Source: Ipomoea triloba | Taxonomy: Eukaryota; Streptophyta; Magnoliopsida; Solanales; Convolvulaceae | Assembly (NCBI RefSeq): GCF_003576645.1 | Contig: NC_044922.1 | Location: forward strand, 14,239,985-14,303,984 | Direction: 5' to 3' | DNA length: 64,000 nt | Part shown: positions 35,859 through 49,019 of the stretch, piece by piece | How the letters are laid out: each line of letters starts with the position of its first letter | Position numbering within the stretch: position 1 is the stretch's first letter | Notes under the pieces: generated by a model | Told to the model about the DNA's origin: nothing | The model's database searches: none | Seen by the model: the letters and a program-made list of their open reading frames with translations, nothing else | Position numbers and translations under genes: made by a program

Positions 35859-35862
<4 letters not shown>
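35515..35862 (-). mobile_element. truncated Helitron copy
   Basis: Reverse-strand relative of 6867-7273: its right edge, read inward, gives ATAATAAATGTGAATGAAGG, and the body matches throughout. The terminal hairpin and CTAG end are missing on the left, and the TC end has merged with a TA tract. Confidence 0.65.
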
Positions 35863-35896
<34 letters not shown>

Positions 35897-35899
<3 letters not shown>

Positions 35900-36340
35900 T
35901 TCTGGTGCGGGAACCTGCTCCGTGCAGTTAACTTGAAATGATCAACCTTAAGCATTAAAGTGACGCACTCTATGTATGCAAACCACGCACCTTAAGCATT
36001 AAAATGACGTACCTTAAGAACACAAACCACGCACCTAAAGTTTTAAAATGGTGCATCTTAAGTTTCAACAATTGACGCACCTTAAGCATACAAATCACAC
36101 ACCTTAAGAAGGAAAACCACACACCTAAAGCTTTAAGTCAATGCACCTTAAGTTTTAACAACTGATTCACCTTAAGCACACAAACCATGCACCTTTAGAA
36201 AAAATCATGCACCTAAAGCTTCAGATCGACGCACTTAAGTTTTTAATACCTGACGCACCTTAAGCCACACAATACAAAAACCACTCACCTTAAGCACAAA
36301 AATAACGTACCTTAAGAAAGAAAACTACGCACCTTAAATT
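35897..36340. repeat. irregular repeat of CACCTTAAG words
   Basis: Follows a TA tract (35860-35896). About ten copies of GCACCTTAAG and variants occur at 20-45 base spacing, mixed with ACGCACCTAAAGCTT and CAAACCACGCACC. No coding capacity. Confidence 0.6.
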
Positions 36341-37010
36341 TGATCTAAATGCAAAGAGATCAAATTGTCGCCGCACATTTTTTTAATCACTGTTAATCTT
36401 AGACGCTGGTTTAGGCAATATCAATGGCTTAGATTTAACCGCACAACCGCACCTGGGACAACGACTGACATCTCAATGGTTTAGGAGAACGTGAGGACTA
36501 ATTGAACCCATTACAGATTAATGATCCACGACTCTAATCACACCCATCCATCCGCATAGATTTAGGAAATTATTTGAATAAAATAATAAGAAATATCTGA
36601 CAAGGGGCAAATTAGTCATCCTTGAAGCATTTGACCGCGACAAAAAAAAAAAAAAAAAAAAAAAAAAAAACATTTCTTTCACACTACACTTTCCAAATAT
36701 GTTTCTTCTCTAACAATATGGATGGAAACAAGCTACTATATTTAATCACTAATATTAACACACACACCCAGAAGTTAAAAAATAAAAGCCCACGACAAAC
36801 AAACATTGATGCACACCCCAGGAACCACATCTAACACCAGCATAATACACCACGTCAAACATCAGAATGCATCACAACTACAACAACGATGCACTAGCAC
36901 TATAACACCGATACACAAATACTACATCTACAAGCAGCAGCCACCAAATTCTACTCTATAAACACACAGACCCACATTGCAAAAAGGAAAAAAAAATCAC
37001 CGCGAAGTAC
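36341..37010. other. no gene seen; A-run of 29
   Basis: The A homopolymer at 36642-36670 might be a retroposed tail, but no body could be identified upstream. Confidence 0.35.
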
Positions 37011-37265
37011 TCTACAGCAATGTACAACACCAAAAACCCATTGCACACTCTGAAGTACTGCGATCCACCAAGGACTCTACAGCAATGCACAACACCAAAA
37101 ACTCATTGCACACTCTGAAGTACAGAAATCCACCAAGGACTCTACAGCAATGCACAACACCACACCTTATAGTTCACCACACCATACAATGCATCAAGGA
37201 CTCTACAACAATGCACAACACCAAAACTTACGTTGCACAACGCGGTTCCTTACAATGCACCAGAC
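37011..37265. repeat. tandem repeat, four units of about 65 bp
   Basis: TCTACAGCAATGCACAACAC starts units at about 37011, 37076, 37141 and 37202; the first three share CATTGCACACTCTGAAGTAC or its trace. Degenerate fragments continue to about 37400. Confidence 0.8.
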
Positions 37266-38568
37266 TTTCCCCCTACCCCCCACCATAACCCCTATCGCAC
37301 ACCCAGAATACAGCGACGCACCAAGGGCTCTAACAATGCACCACACCTAATAGTGCACCGAGGACTCACAGTAATGCACAACACCACAACTTAAGATACA
37401 CCACGCTCTCCCTCCCCCAGTCCTCAATCCCCAATTGTATGATCCAAAAACTTCCTTTAACACAAACCCGAACATCACCACCAAATAGAAAATGCACAAA
37501 CCAAACAAAGAACCTAAAAAAACAACACCCACACACCAAATTCAATGATCAACAATATAAGCACCACCAATACACTCAAACGAATCGCACAACAAGGCTA
37601 TTAGAAAGCAACTTAAACAATCTCGGACTAGAGATTTCCTTGACAAGGAACAATTGGTTAATGAAAATTCAATGTTTGTGTTATATAATGATATTATCAC
37701 ATCTAGCTAATTTATTTCACGGTTATGATTTAATGTTGAAAATACTACATATACTACATATTGCATTAAAGTCTCTCGACACTAATGGACTAAATCACAT
37801 TATAATTGGGCAATTTATACGCAAATTAGTACAAAAGTATAATTGTGATTTACTACTCTTCTCTCTACCTAATATATATTTCACCATGTTGACATGTGGT
37901 CCAGTTTTGGATCTAAATAGTAAGTAGATGAAAAATATAATTAGACTATCAATCAAATTTTTAATGTAGACATTTTCCATGAAATCATAAAGATAGTTTG
38001 TCATTGTTTGGTAGTAAAAATAAAAGAGTACATTAATTTTTTTTGGATGACCGAGTAAATCATAGTCACTATCAAAAGTGTACATTTAATAAACCTTACT
38101 TTTATACCATAACTTGTAAGGCTACAAACCACACCAGAGTATATAAATGAGAGTAGAAAATAAAAGTATACCTAGAGTATTTTGTCTCAAAGTTGGGAGC
38201 ACATGTATTAGTATTCTAACCTGACTGCGCTCAATGAGGTTTTGCCACCCACACAATAGAAAAGTCGCATTGAAATGACTTGTGTTCGTGTCATTCATTC
38301 CTTGACAGTGTACAAACCGCATCTCAATTTCACTGTAGAACCTTATAGCAAACCCAATAACATCGTGGCACACCAAGGATCCATCACTGTTTACACCGTA
38401 CACAATGACGTAGGTATTGTTGAGTGACAGAAATTTCACTTGACATTACATTTTCCTGCTTTACGTTTATTTTTCCAGGACAATGTATTACGGAGTATCA
38501 TGTAATAATATTATTTGTAAAATTAATTGTTTTTATTGTTTTTAGTTAAAACAAATACTCTCTCTCTC

Positions 38569-38618
<50 letters not shown>

Positions 38619-39789
38619 TACATACATATATATATTAAATAGTTTGTTAACTATTAATAGATTAAAGCATTTGATAGCATTAGCTAATTGTAGAAAGATA
38701 CTTGATAAATTAGCTGTTAGCTAATAATGATTCCATGTAAAATGACTTACTAAAAAAACTTGCAATGTTTGGAAAAATAAATTCATGGAATGTCAACAAC
38801 TTAGTAAAGCTTGAGAATTCCTCTAAAAATGTAAAGCAAAATGAAGGAGGTGCCAAGAAAGTTAACACATCCAAACTCTAGGAGAATTGAACTCAATATG
38901 ATTACTTCCCATTAATTATTAATTATATATGAAGAAAAAAGATACATAGCAACCCAACAAATTAATGCTCGCAAGACATGACGAACAATGGATCTTTAAC
39001 TTATCAAAATTCGCATTTAAGTAGAGCTCTGAACATAATAAAAGCAATCTATTTCAGCAAACAGAACGAATATAGCTATTTCTTTAGTCGTGCAGCTGCG
39101 AAATTCTGGAAGCACATTGGCAAGCATTGAACATGAACAGTATATTTAATTGTTTACTATTATCATTGTAATCGTCTATTCAAATCAAATCAAACATTTA
39201 TAATAGCATAGGCACAAAATGCAGCACAAGTTTTAGAGCAATGGAAAGAGCAGACTATAAAAAGCAGCTTTCAATGTCATTCACATCTTTCCAATTCTTG
39301 TACTTACAAGACAAATGGCAAGCCAGCCATATTATTCTGGTCTTTCCTTCACTCTCTTATTTGATAAAAATTGATGTGGGTCTATGTCCCGATTCTCCAC
39401 CCCAATCAAAGAAAAGCACACATACAGAGAATCACCAGTCACCCCAAGCATCTAACACATCTGAGTCAAAATTCGTACTGAGCCTCAATCTCTGCTTCTT
39501 TCACCTGAGAAGCATTATATTGTGAATGATACGAAGCCGTCAGTTTATACCAATTACTAGGAATTTTTTAACTACAATCACCAATGAGCGAACCCAAACT
39601 ACCGACCTACTCATAAATGAGATAACATCATTTTAGTATTTCAAAGTAATTGGGACTTTGAACTCCCTCCCCGAGACCCAAAAAAAAAAAAATTAAAAAA
39701 AAAAAACAAAAAAAAAAAGAACAAAATAAAGAGTTCTGATAACCACTACCAGTCAAACATACTAATTGAGATTAAAAGAATTGAATGTC
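37266..39789. other. intergenic, no supported gene
   Basis: Frames of 162 codons (37439-37927, +) and 105 codons (38122-38439, -) show no recognisable motif and lie in skewed sequence. A palindromic compound microsatellite (TG, TA, CA tracts) lies at about 38566-38622. The part from about 39240 may include a distal 3' untranslated exon of the CNOT4-like gene. Confidence 0.35.
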
Positions 39790-40062
39790 AAGGACTGACC
39801 TGTTGGTTTCTGACCACCCCTATTGAAGAGGCTTGGTCCTTCACCAATCTGAAAGTAGCTCACTCAGACAATCACCATCGAGTGTTCCCATCATTGGATG
39901 CAATTCTGTCAAGTAGTGTCACATATGCAGTGGATTGAGTTATTCCAGTGACTGAAACACCCAGAGCAAACCAGGCCGTCTTTGCAAATCTATCGGTCAT
40001 ACATTTCCATTCAATCATTTGTTCCACTACTAGTGAATGCCAAAAGAGTCTCACAAATGTGC

Positions 40063-43000
40063 TTAGATCCCAAATGTTCTATTATAGAAACTGCCAGAAT
40101 TAGCCGCCGTGCGGAACTTTGACTCATCATATCCAGAGTAGAAGTTATTATTAAGTCCCACTCTTTCAGTGCGGAAGAGCTCAGCCACACTCAAATCATT
40201 TCCACTATTGACCCCATTCCAAACGTCCCAGTGGTGGCCATTTGACATAACAGGGTTTCTAGACTGTGGAAGACTGAATTGTGAAAATGGGGAGTGATTG
40301 CTAGCTAGTGTTTGCTCACCAGCTCTGGAAGGAATACCATAAGCATCATGAAAGGGAGAAAAGTTGTCCCCTGTATCAGCCAATCTCTGGTTTTGATGTG
40401 GAGATAGAGATCGTTGCATTAATAACTGAAGTCTGGCCTCGTTGTCAAAAGTACTCAATTGTGGAGGAAAACTTTGAGCCAAATCCATTCCTGAGAAGTT
40501 AAGGCCACTAGGAATCTTCTCTTTGCCAACTGCCAAAATTGCAGGATCCATCAACTCAAACCCATCATTATCTGCCATATTCCCAGCAGGTGGATTTTGA
40601 TACTGGTTCCGTAACATTGCAGTGCCAAGCAATTGATTCCCTGCCAAAGAAGAGAGGGACTTAAATGATGAAAAGATATCCAAAAATCTAATTATATGCA
40701 TACTATCTTGGTGTATATATACATCTCTCATATGGGGCGCTGGGGTGACGAGAGAAAAATTCAAGTATAAATAACTAACCTGAAAGACAACTAAAATTTT
40801 GTTCCACTCTTTCATGAGAAGCAAAACCTGGAGGTGGTGCTCTGTTAGGCACTGAAAATCCTGGTGGGGCCGACATCTGAGATCTTGATACTGTTTTCAG
40901 GATTTCATGAAGAGAATTATTAATAAAGAGGACTAAAGGGAACCCAAAAGGAAAAGGAATGCAAGCTCAGTGGGGGGAAATGCAATTAGTCCAGCAGAAT
41001 TATATTTTATTTCAATTATGTAAATCAAGATTTCTTCATTTTAAGTATATTATGAAAAGCCAGTATTCATCATCACTAAAAACATAGAAGTTCCCCAACT
41101 GTCTTCTGTACCAAAAGCTGTAGGCTCCAACCAACACCACAACCAACCCAACCCCCTGCCAATTATAACAACAATAATTATGATATGATTGGAATTAACT
41201 CACCTGACAGCTTGTTAGATGAAAAGGTAGAATAATTGCCGGGCAAACTACTGTAGTCTTCATTACTGATTAGAGAGAAACCATTACAAGGACCAGGGTT
41301 ATCAAGTTGAAAGCTCCTACTATTGGAGAAGTCGTGGCTTAGATGATGATTAAAAGCTTGTTGACTATGACTGAAAGATGGTTCAAAACCTGGTGCTTGA
41401 TTTATAGGTTTCTCCTCCCTTGCAAAAGAGAACCTTGATTGATTGCTTGTATGTAACTTTAATGAGTTTGATAGTCTAAGATTGGGCTGTTTATCAGAAT
41501 CCCCTAATAACTTGGCCAGGTTCTGAGGTGAAGTTAATGGTGCATCCCATGGATCAAAATCCAGTGACAAAATATTTGATATTATGCTACTCTCTCCCAT
41601 ATCTACAACACTATTGCAGTCAGCAGTTGCAGTTTCACCTTCAAAATTGTTTCCATACTTCCTCTGATCTGCATTTGACAACGAACTGGAACCTCTATCG
41701 GTGCTTCCAACATCAGCATAACAGTTAACTATGTTCTCCCGGTATCCATTAGATATACCCTGTAAACTTGAAGGCTGTAATAATGGATCAGAATTCCTAT
41801 CTATAATATGCATGTTGGCTTTAACAGACCCAATGGAGTTGGCGAGGAAAGGAGGCTGAGTTGAAGAAGTAAACGACTCTGATGGAGTGTGGCCTCTGTC
41901 AGGAATAGCATCACAACTCCCATTTTTCAGATCATCAGAAGAATGGGAGCCATCCCCATTCCCACGAGTGACAACCTGCATTTGCAAATCCAATCTACAA
42001 TCGGACTTGTCATCTGTCATGCAACTCTCATCAGCAGCACAAGTTGCGGCTTTCCCCTCAAAAGTCAAAGGATTACTAGATTGATCAACATTTTGATGTC
42101 TATCATTGCTTAATGAAGACATTTCTGAGCATAACTGCTGGATTTCATAATCTGGAACTTCAGCTGAAGCTTTTGCAGTACCGGGTCCATTAGACATCAA
42201 AGCACTGTCAAAAGAACTAGCAGTATTAGTATGTACAGCTATATGACAATCCTTTTCCTTAGCAGCAGGGTAAATGTGTATTTGGCCATTTGTAGATGAA
42301 CCAAGAGGGAGCACTGGTGTGGGAGGGGTCTCAGGAACATAGTCTTGATCATCTGCTTCTACATACTGCTTAGCAGGTTCTGGAGTTTCACTTTTGTGCC
42401 TATCTTGATTATTGCCGCTTTCATCAACATGAGCAAGCTGCTTATCTCGATCAGCATGCAATGATGAACACTGACCTGTACTTGCAATTGCTGCAGAAAA
42501 CATTGCTGCACTGTTGCTAATTTCAGGTTTAGATTTGAGTGTCTCATTGGAGTAAGGTAAACTTGCAGGTGGTGGTTGATTATTTGAGGCACGTGTTCCC
42601 CTGGCAAATAAAATACTTTTCACATGAACACCTTAGGTATGGAGTAAAATGAAAAATCATTACAAGACAAATCAGATGAAAACATACCATGAAGCACCAG
42701 CAGGAAGAGCAGCAGATCTACCAGAGCTACTATTTGGTGGAGAAACTCTGACACTGGTTGTAGAATTCTGCAAGAAATAACAATTAAGAATAATATCATG
42801 CATCAATAATCAACAGATCAAATTGGTCATGAATCATAAATAGTGAAGAATAACTTAAATTATATGCATCCAACATTATAGTTGAACATCATAAATCCAC
42901 AAGTAATATGACGGATATATAAATATATCAAACCCTTAAATATATAAAATAAATATATAAATGTAAACACACACACACACACATAATCATTTTTATTTTG

Positions 43001-46000
43001 AAATTATCCTTGTCCTTTCCCCATTTAAACAAAACAAAAAAACAAATTTAGAGTGTATAACAGAAAATCTTACAGATGTAGTGCTTTTACTAATAGGTTT
43101 CGCTGTAGAAGCAATGCTGTTATTGCAATAATTGTCAGCTGGTGGTGGTAATATACTCCCTGAACGCCGTTGCATACTATTTGTAGCACCCGATATTTGC
43201 TGTACTCTACTCCTTTAAAATAACTATGTATGTTAATTACCCAGCCACTTACAGAAAAACCAGTATGAAGCTTTGCTCATTTTAGTGAGTAGCATACTAA
43301 ATGACAACCATGAAAACAAAAGATGAGCTAAATATAAATTGCTCTGCACCAACTCCAATGAACAAATACAAAATAAAAATGTTTAGCGCCTTCGTCCCTG
43401 TAACCAGGCTTGGACATAGAAAACAAATTACAACATAGCTAGAACTTTCCTATGTATTATTTTTTTATTAGAACAGAAATGATTTTCTTCAAGCACCTGC
43501 AAGTTGTAAATTGAAAGACACAGAAGACAAGTGGCCTCAAAATCCACCAGTTCATGGACTTCATAGTCCATAAGGTGATAGTTCCATACATAAAAAATAA
43601 AAAAGACAAGCAATAATTATAATGAAGACTGAGTTAAACACTATCATTCACAAAATAGACAAGCATAGAAAAACCGAAGTTAAAGACTGAAATTTTTTCT
43701 ACACAAGTTATATTCAGAAAGTTATAATTGATGTGAATATGTATTTAAAAACAATATCTACCTTCATATTCCATTAATTATCATACAGAATCCATGAGTA
43801 CTCATAACACAATTACTCTTTCAGATTTGCAGTTTTCACCAGGACACCAATGCTTCTGATTTGAATTGAAGTATTTAACACTATGGCACTCCAATAATTC
43901 ACTTTCATGAAGCAGTTGGACTTTACACAATAATCAAGAAAGAACTACAAAAACTGTATGGTTTTACATTTTCATCAGTGCCCCTTCCTATTCTCATTTA
44001 AGCTATAGAGCACTCTCCTTATAGTACATACATCTGATACAAGGGAAAAAAACAGTACATCTGATACAAATCTGACCCTTTCAAATAAATTCAGAAGTCT
44101 GTCAAACAACTAGGGAAACCATAAATTTTCCAAACAAATTGTCACCAAATATGATATTAAAAATAAGCACTACCATGATTCCAATATAATGTATGGGGCA
44201 TCCAAATTCCCACCATATAGTACTTAACGCATTATATATGTTCACCAAATAGTACTGTCCCAATACAGTTGTACTCACAATGGGGTCAGGTACAAACAAG
44301 TTTAATGAAACACATAGGGACCAATTACAAATATTAAAAGAGGGAAAACAAGACAGCTGCATAAATCATATACCTTGTGTAAGCAGATATTATTTCATCT
44401 TTGGTAAAGCTATCTTCTTGGGACCCAATCTCATGCAAGTATAAACAATCAGGATTGGTGCAAGGCTGTAACAGGAAAGAAAATTAAAGAAAATGATGAA
44501 ATGTTATGTCAGAATTCAGAAACATTACATATCAATTATAAAAAAGCACCAAAATTTTGGGGTAAAAAGCTCTTGTCGATTTCAAATTCATTCAAAGATC
44601 ATACCACATTTCTAAGCCAAGCATGACAGTATTTTGTTGTTCCAAAGCATGCTCTGCACAAGGAATTTCAAATGATTATTGAACCAAATTTTTCATAAAG
44701 AAAAAAATATGAAGTAACTCATGGATCAAAGGTTGTAATCACTTTAGAGGTCTGCCCTCCAAAACAAATCCATGTACAGATTGAATACAACGAACTGCTT
44801 CCTCCTCCTTCGAATAGGTGATATATCTGCACAGAGGAGATTGTTCAGAAGAAAAGTACGTACAGATTTTCAAGTAAATAAGTGGAGAAGGTAGGAAGCT
44901 AAGCATAAACTAATATTTAATATAAAATCAAAACATAAATTTCAGCACCCTCCTCAAACAGATGAGTCAAATAAAATAGACAACCCCAGCGCCCAGGGAC
45001 CAAACTTACACACTACATGTATTATTTGGAAAGTGTTGAATAGCACCAGCTGCCGTTCGAGATATAGACACCTTCAAAACCTTTCCATACTGAGCAAAAT
45101 ACTCCTTATGCTGTAATAGCTGTTTAAGAGTAGGAAAGGCGTATAAGTAATTAAATATGAGTGCAAATTAGAGAAAAAATTTGTTTTGAAAAGCTCATTA
45201 ACAACACACACATCTTCATCTGCCAAATTAAGCGGCAATCCCACAATGTAGACAAGATTCCTTTGGATTACTCGCACACTGCAAAGTTGCTTCCTCGACT
45301 CAGATGTTTTACTTTTCCCCTTGTAGGAGGACTTCAGCTTTTTTTCCATATTCATCTCAGCCACAATCCTGTTATGACAATCACAAAGATGAATACAACA
45401 GATAAAAGAAGAATCTCAAATGTTGACGAGTTCATCCCCTAGAGTATATATTTCTTAGTTTATACTTTTCACAATTTGGTGCCATGCCAACTATCTTTTC
45501 CTTGTTATAAGGATTACGGCATGCTGGGCATCTGCCTTCCGTCTCATCCTTCTCAGCCATGTCCATAATGTGATGCCAGCACCAAATGCAAATCTGCAAC
45601 TCCGAAGAGGATTTTTAATAAAAATGAGCATTTTAAATATCAATTGTAAATTCAAATAAAAATAAATTTATTACAGAAATACCAGAACAGCAATACAATA
45701 ATGAACGCTAATGTCTACTTGGTGCATAGTTTTTGTGCTATTAGGGGTAAATGACAAATGGTTGTAATATCATTCTGTTAGAGGAAATGACAAGACTTAT
45801 CATAGAAATACCAGAACAACTTTAATTTTGGCCATATCGAACCATAAGGTAAATTAATTCATCCAAACCTAACAAATGATGGAGAATTCTCTCTATATGT
45901 TAAGTGTTTTCTGTTCTCTTTTTAGGGTATCTGGGTGGATTGGAGGGTTTTCAGATGTGTGCATGTGGGGGTTTGGGAGCACAAGACACTTAACTGATAA

Positions 46001-46484
46001 CCTTAAGTAAAGAGAAAGTTAACACATTCTTTTAAAGTTCTATCTTTATATTATCAAGTCTGGATCTTACTTATCCAAGACAAATCTATTCTCTTTTTGG
46101 GGTGTCTGGGCGGATTGGAGGATTTTCAGATGTGTGCATGTGAGGGTTTGGGAGCACAAGGCACTTAACTGATAACCTTAAGTAAAGAGAAAGTCCACAC
46201 ATTCTTTTAAAGTTCTATCTTTATATTATCAAGTGTGGATCTTACTTATCCAAATTCACAAAATTGCCAGTTGTTGCAAAAGGTGATTAATATAATAGCT
46301 ATGACAAGCAAATAATAACACAGTGCAAGAAGCTACTTAACACCAGATTGCTCCAAATAAAACAATTGGAAAAAAGTGAAAGATTTAGAACCTCATAACC
46401 ACACTTGCATGGCTTCAGTTGCTGATCTGTCAAGTCCATCTCCTCAGCACAGAGAGGACAGGTTTTTTCTCCCTGGTCGCTCAT
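40063..46484 (-). CDS. NOT4-like: CNOT4/NOT4-like RING-RRM protein, twelve coding exons
   Basis: RING-type ubiquitin ligase subunit of CCR4-NOT, acting in mRNA decay and translation quality control. Coding exons (minus strand, 5' to 3'): 46392-46484, 45466-45593, 45212-45368, 45010-45119, 44743-44826, 44605-44653, 44374-44465, 43074-43212, 42688-42767, 41204-42600, 40780-40890, 40063-40640. They total 3018 nt, exactly 1005 codons plus stop. The start MSDQGEKTCPLC opens a C4C4 RING (Cys 9, 12, 26, 28, 33, 36, 53, 56). An RRM follows from about residue 105 (LVYIVGLPLNLADED ... VYITYSKEEEAVRCI). A C3H finger comes next (CHAWLRNVPCTNPDCLYLH). The long serine-rich tail has FDPWDAPLTSPQNLAKLLG and a conserved-looking C-terminal exon. 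A 5' untranslated intron is likely (donor at 47287). Confidence 0.93.
45914..46256. repeat. tandem duplication in intron 1 of the CNOT4-like gene
   Basis: A unit of about 174 bp beginning TTCTCTTTTT is present twice (from about 45914 and 46088), sharing TTTGGGAGCACAAG and AACTGATAACCTTAAGTAAA. It lies between the first and second coding exons and does not touch splice sites. Confidence 0.85.
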
Positions 46485-47281
46485 GGTTGCCTTTGCAAAT
46501 GAGAAAACACAAAATGTTGACACTTTTAAAAAATTATTCCAATTCACTATTAACTCAGACTACACAAATTTCTTATAATAAGCACAAAATTGCCTCCAGT
46601 AGTTAAAAATTTTACATTAAAATGCAAAACCATATCCAAACACTCCATAATCCCATTCAATTACTTCTAAAACACATTATTTTTCAATTTTTTTTAAATG
46701 CAATACTTCTACTTATCAGGGAGTCTTCTACAACACATTATACACGTAAAAGATATTAAATTATATAATTCAGGAAATACAAACAACTTCTGCATTAAAC
46801 TGCATGATAGGAAAAGATCTGAATTCAAGTCACAACTCCGCTCACTTGTTATATCACAAAATCCAAAGTCAAACTCTAGATTTCTTTGTCCACTCGAAAG
46901 CTCATCAACTGACTGATCAAGCACACAAATCAAAATCAACATATCCAGACATGCAAATTTAATCTAAAATCAAAATAAAGAGAAAAGGTAAAAGCCTTAA
47001 TAAATAAATAAATAAAAATAAAGAAACAAATCGAAACAATTTTTTTTTTAAATGAAAATGAAAATCGGAGCTCAACATGCGAGAGTCAAAATCAAATAAA
47101 ATCCAATAAAAGGAAGTATATATCTAGCTTATGAATGTATAATGATTTATAAACGTACGAACAGATTAAAAAAATATTTTCTTGTTGTGAATTAACAAAT
47201 TAAAAGAATACTATAATCGATTAATAAGATTTAAGGATCTAAAACATCGAACATGACTGGAAATTTAGGGCTTGAGATTGG

Positions 47282-47640
47282 ACTTACAGTGATAACTGGA
47301 TCGAAGAAGAGAGGAAGAGAGAGACTCGCAGGAGGATGAGACACACAAAAGAGAACCACAAAGAAGCCTGAAGAGAGAGAAAGAGAGGACGGCTTTTGAG
47401 TAATTGGGATTTTTATGCTGTTGAATATGAAAGGGTCATTGGAGCTTGGGTTCCGGTTCGGGTACGAATTGCCGGGTGGGCCCCGGCTTTTAGGATCTTC
47501 GATTGCAATCACACGTCGGTGGCAATGACGATTAACGGCTGAGATTTGTCCAGGTTGAGTATAACGGTAAGAGATCTGGTCTGGTGTAAATTTAGTAAAA
47601 TATTTAACTATTTTGAATATTTGTGACATTTTGCACTCTC
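47282..47640 (-). promoter_or_regulatory. 5' untranslated exon and promoter region of CNOT4-like gene
   Basis: A donor GTAAGT (47282-47287 on the minus strand) ends a likely leader exon. GA-rich sequence at 47300-47395 is typical leader composition. No TATA box is convincing, and the transcription start is unknown. Confidence 0.45.
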
Positions 47641-47893
47641 ACAAAAAAAAATTAAAAAACTTCATCTTTGCTTTGAAACATCTCACCTACATTCACGCAT
47701 TTTTATTTGCCTGACTAATCAAATATTGCACATTAAATAAAGAAAAAATATTTTTACCTTCATAATTACCATTTCCCTATTAGTCTCTTTCGGATTAAAA
47801 AAGGAAACATATTTATTTTCATATATTACGGGTGAAATAGCTTACATCACCCTATCCAATAAAAGATATACATCACGAGTGATTAATTCACTA
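47641..47893. other. intergenic, nothing recognised
   Basis: AT-rich spacer between the CNOT4-like gene and the Harbinger-type element. Confidence 0.4.
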
Positions 47894-48412
47894 ATGGTGT
47901 GTTTGCAAAGCAGAAAAATGATTTTTATAAAATGTTTTTTTGGAAAATGAATCATTTTACAGAAAATATTTTCTTTTCTTGTGTTTGGCTGCAAAGTAGA
48001 AAATTGTGTTTGTGTGTTTGGTTTATTTTCTAAAAAATGGGCAGGAAAATGAACCAAATTGTATAATTAAATATTTTAATTAATTTGTTTAAATATAACA
48101 ATATTTATAATAATAATTTTCAGTATAATCAACAAATGACTAATAATAATTTGCTTTCAAAAAAAAAACAAATGACTAATAAAATATCAAAATAATTAAC
48201 CAAAGTATTACAATTGAAAATAACAAACCAAAATAACTAGGTGATCATTGCATCCAACGTCTTACAATCCAAAATAAGATATCAAAATAATTAGTTGATC
48301 ATCACATCCAAGTCTTACAATTCAAAATAAGATATCAAAATAACAAACTACCAATCCAACATGAAAGCTTTACAATCCAAGAGAAAGTCATAAAATCCAA
48401 CATAAGCAATAT

Positions 48413-48960
48413 TTAACTCAAAGAAGAAATTAAGCTCTCAATCCATTTCCTCTTCAAGTTTGCACTCTTCACCTTGAAAATTCTAGCTTGAACTTCATTT
48501 GTCATTAGAAATTCAAATGCTTTGCACAAGTCATCCGCATAAAAGTCAGCACCTATTGTCATCACTTGTTGATACAATTCACTTTCATCAATGCCACCGG
48601 TGCTCAATGATTTAATGGCTAATGCAATGTTACCAGGTTGCTCTGCAATTTCATCCACTTTCAAGTCAAGTCTTTCTCTTTTGCCCTGATTTTTTAGACG
48701 AAGTAGCAGTTGATACAAATGTTTCTCCCCTAGTTTCTTCATCATTTTGGTTTCATCATAATACTCAATTTTTCTGTTCAATATAATTTCATACTTGGGA
48801 GTTGCCTATGAATAAAAAGCAAAAATACATTAAAAGCATGCAATAGTAAAAAAATTTACATTAGAATTATGTTAACAAAATATTACCGAGATAAGCTCCA
48901 TATACGTTGCTGAATCGCACGTAATCATTTTCAATTGACCTCCCATCTAACACCACTCAA
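48413..48960 (-). pseudogene. Harbinger ORF1 (Myb/SANT-like partner) C-terminal fragment
   Basis: The frame 48413-48781 encodes a basic region followed by the helical C-terminus seen in Harbinger-associated ORF1 proteins (ELYQQVMTIGADFYADDLCK, ANLKRKWIESLI). Upstream traces (SATYMELIS) extend to about 48960 with breaks. The assignment rests on resemblance to the ORF1 at 56054-57170 and on the transposase fragment nearby. No DNA-binding N-terminus remains. Confidence 0.45.
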
Positions 48961-49019
48961 ATTTTTCAGTTTACAAATCATTATCCACTTGTTCTTTAAC
49001 ACTTACGGCTCTAGTTGTG

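Noticed and set aside
36642..36670. Run of 29 A as a retrogene tail
   Set aside because: No gene-like or LINE-like body upstream and no target duplication found.
37439..37927. Plus-strand frame of 162 codons
   Set aside because: Starts in a CA-rich minisatellite and runs into AT-rich DNA; no motif and no codon bias like a gene.
38122..38439. Minus-strand frame of 105 codons
   Set aside because: No recognisable domain; not flanked by splice sites or other exons that I can support. I also checked it for a tRNA and saw no cloverleaf.
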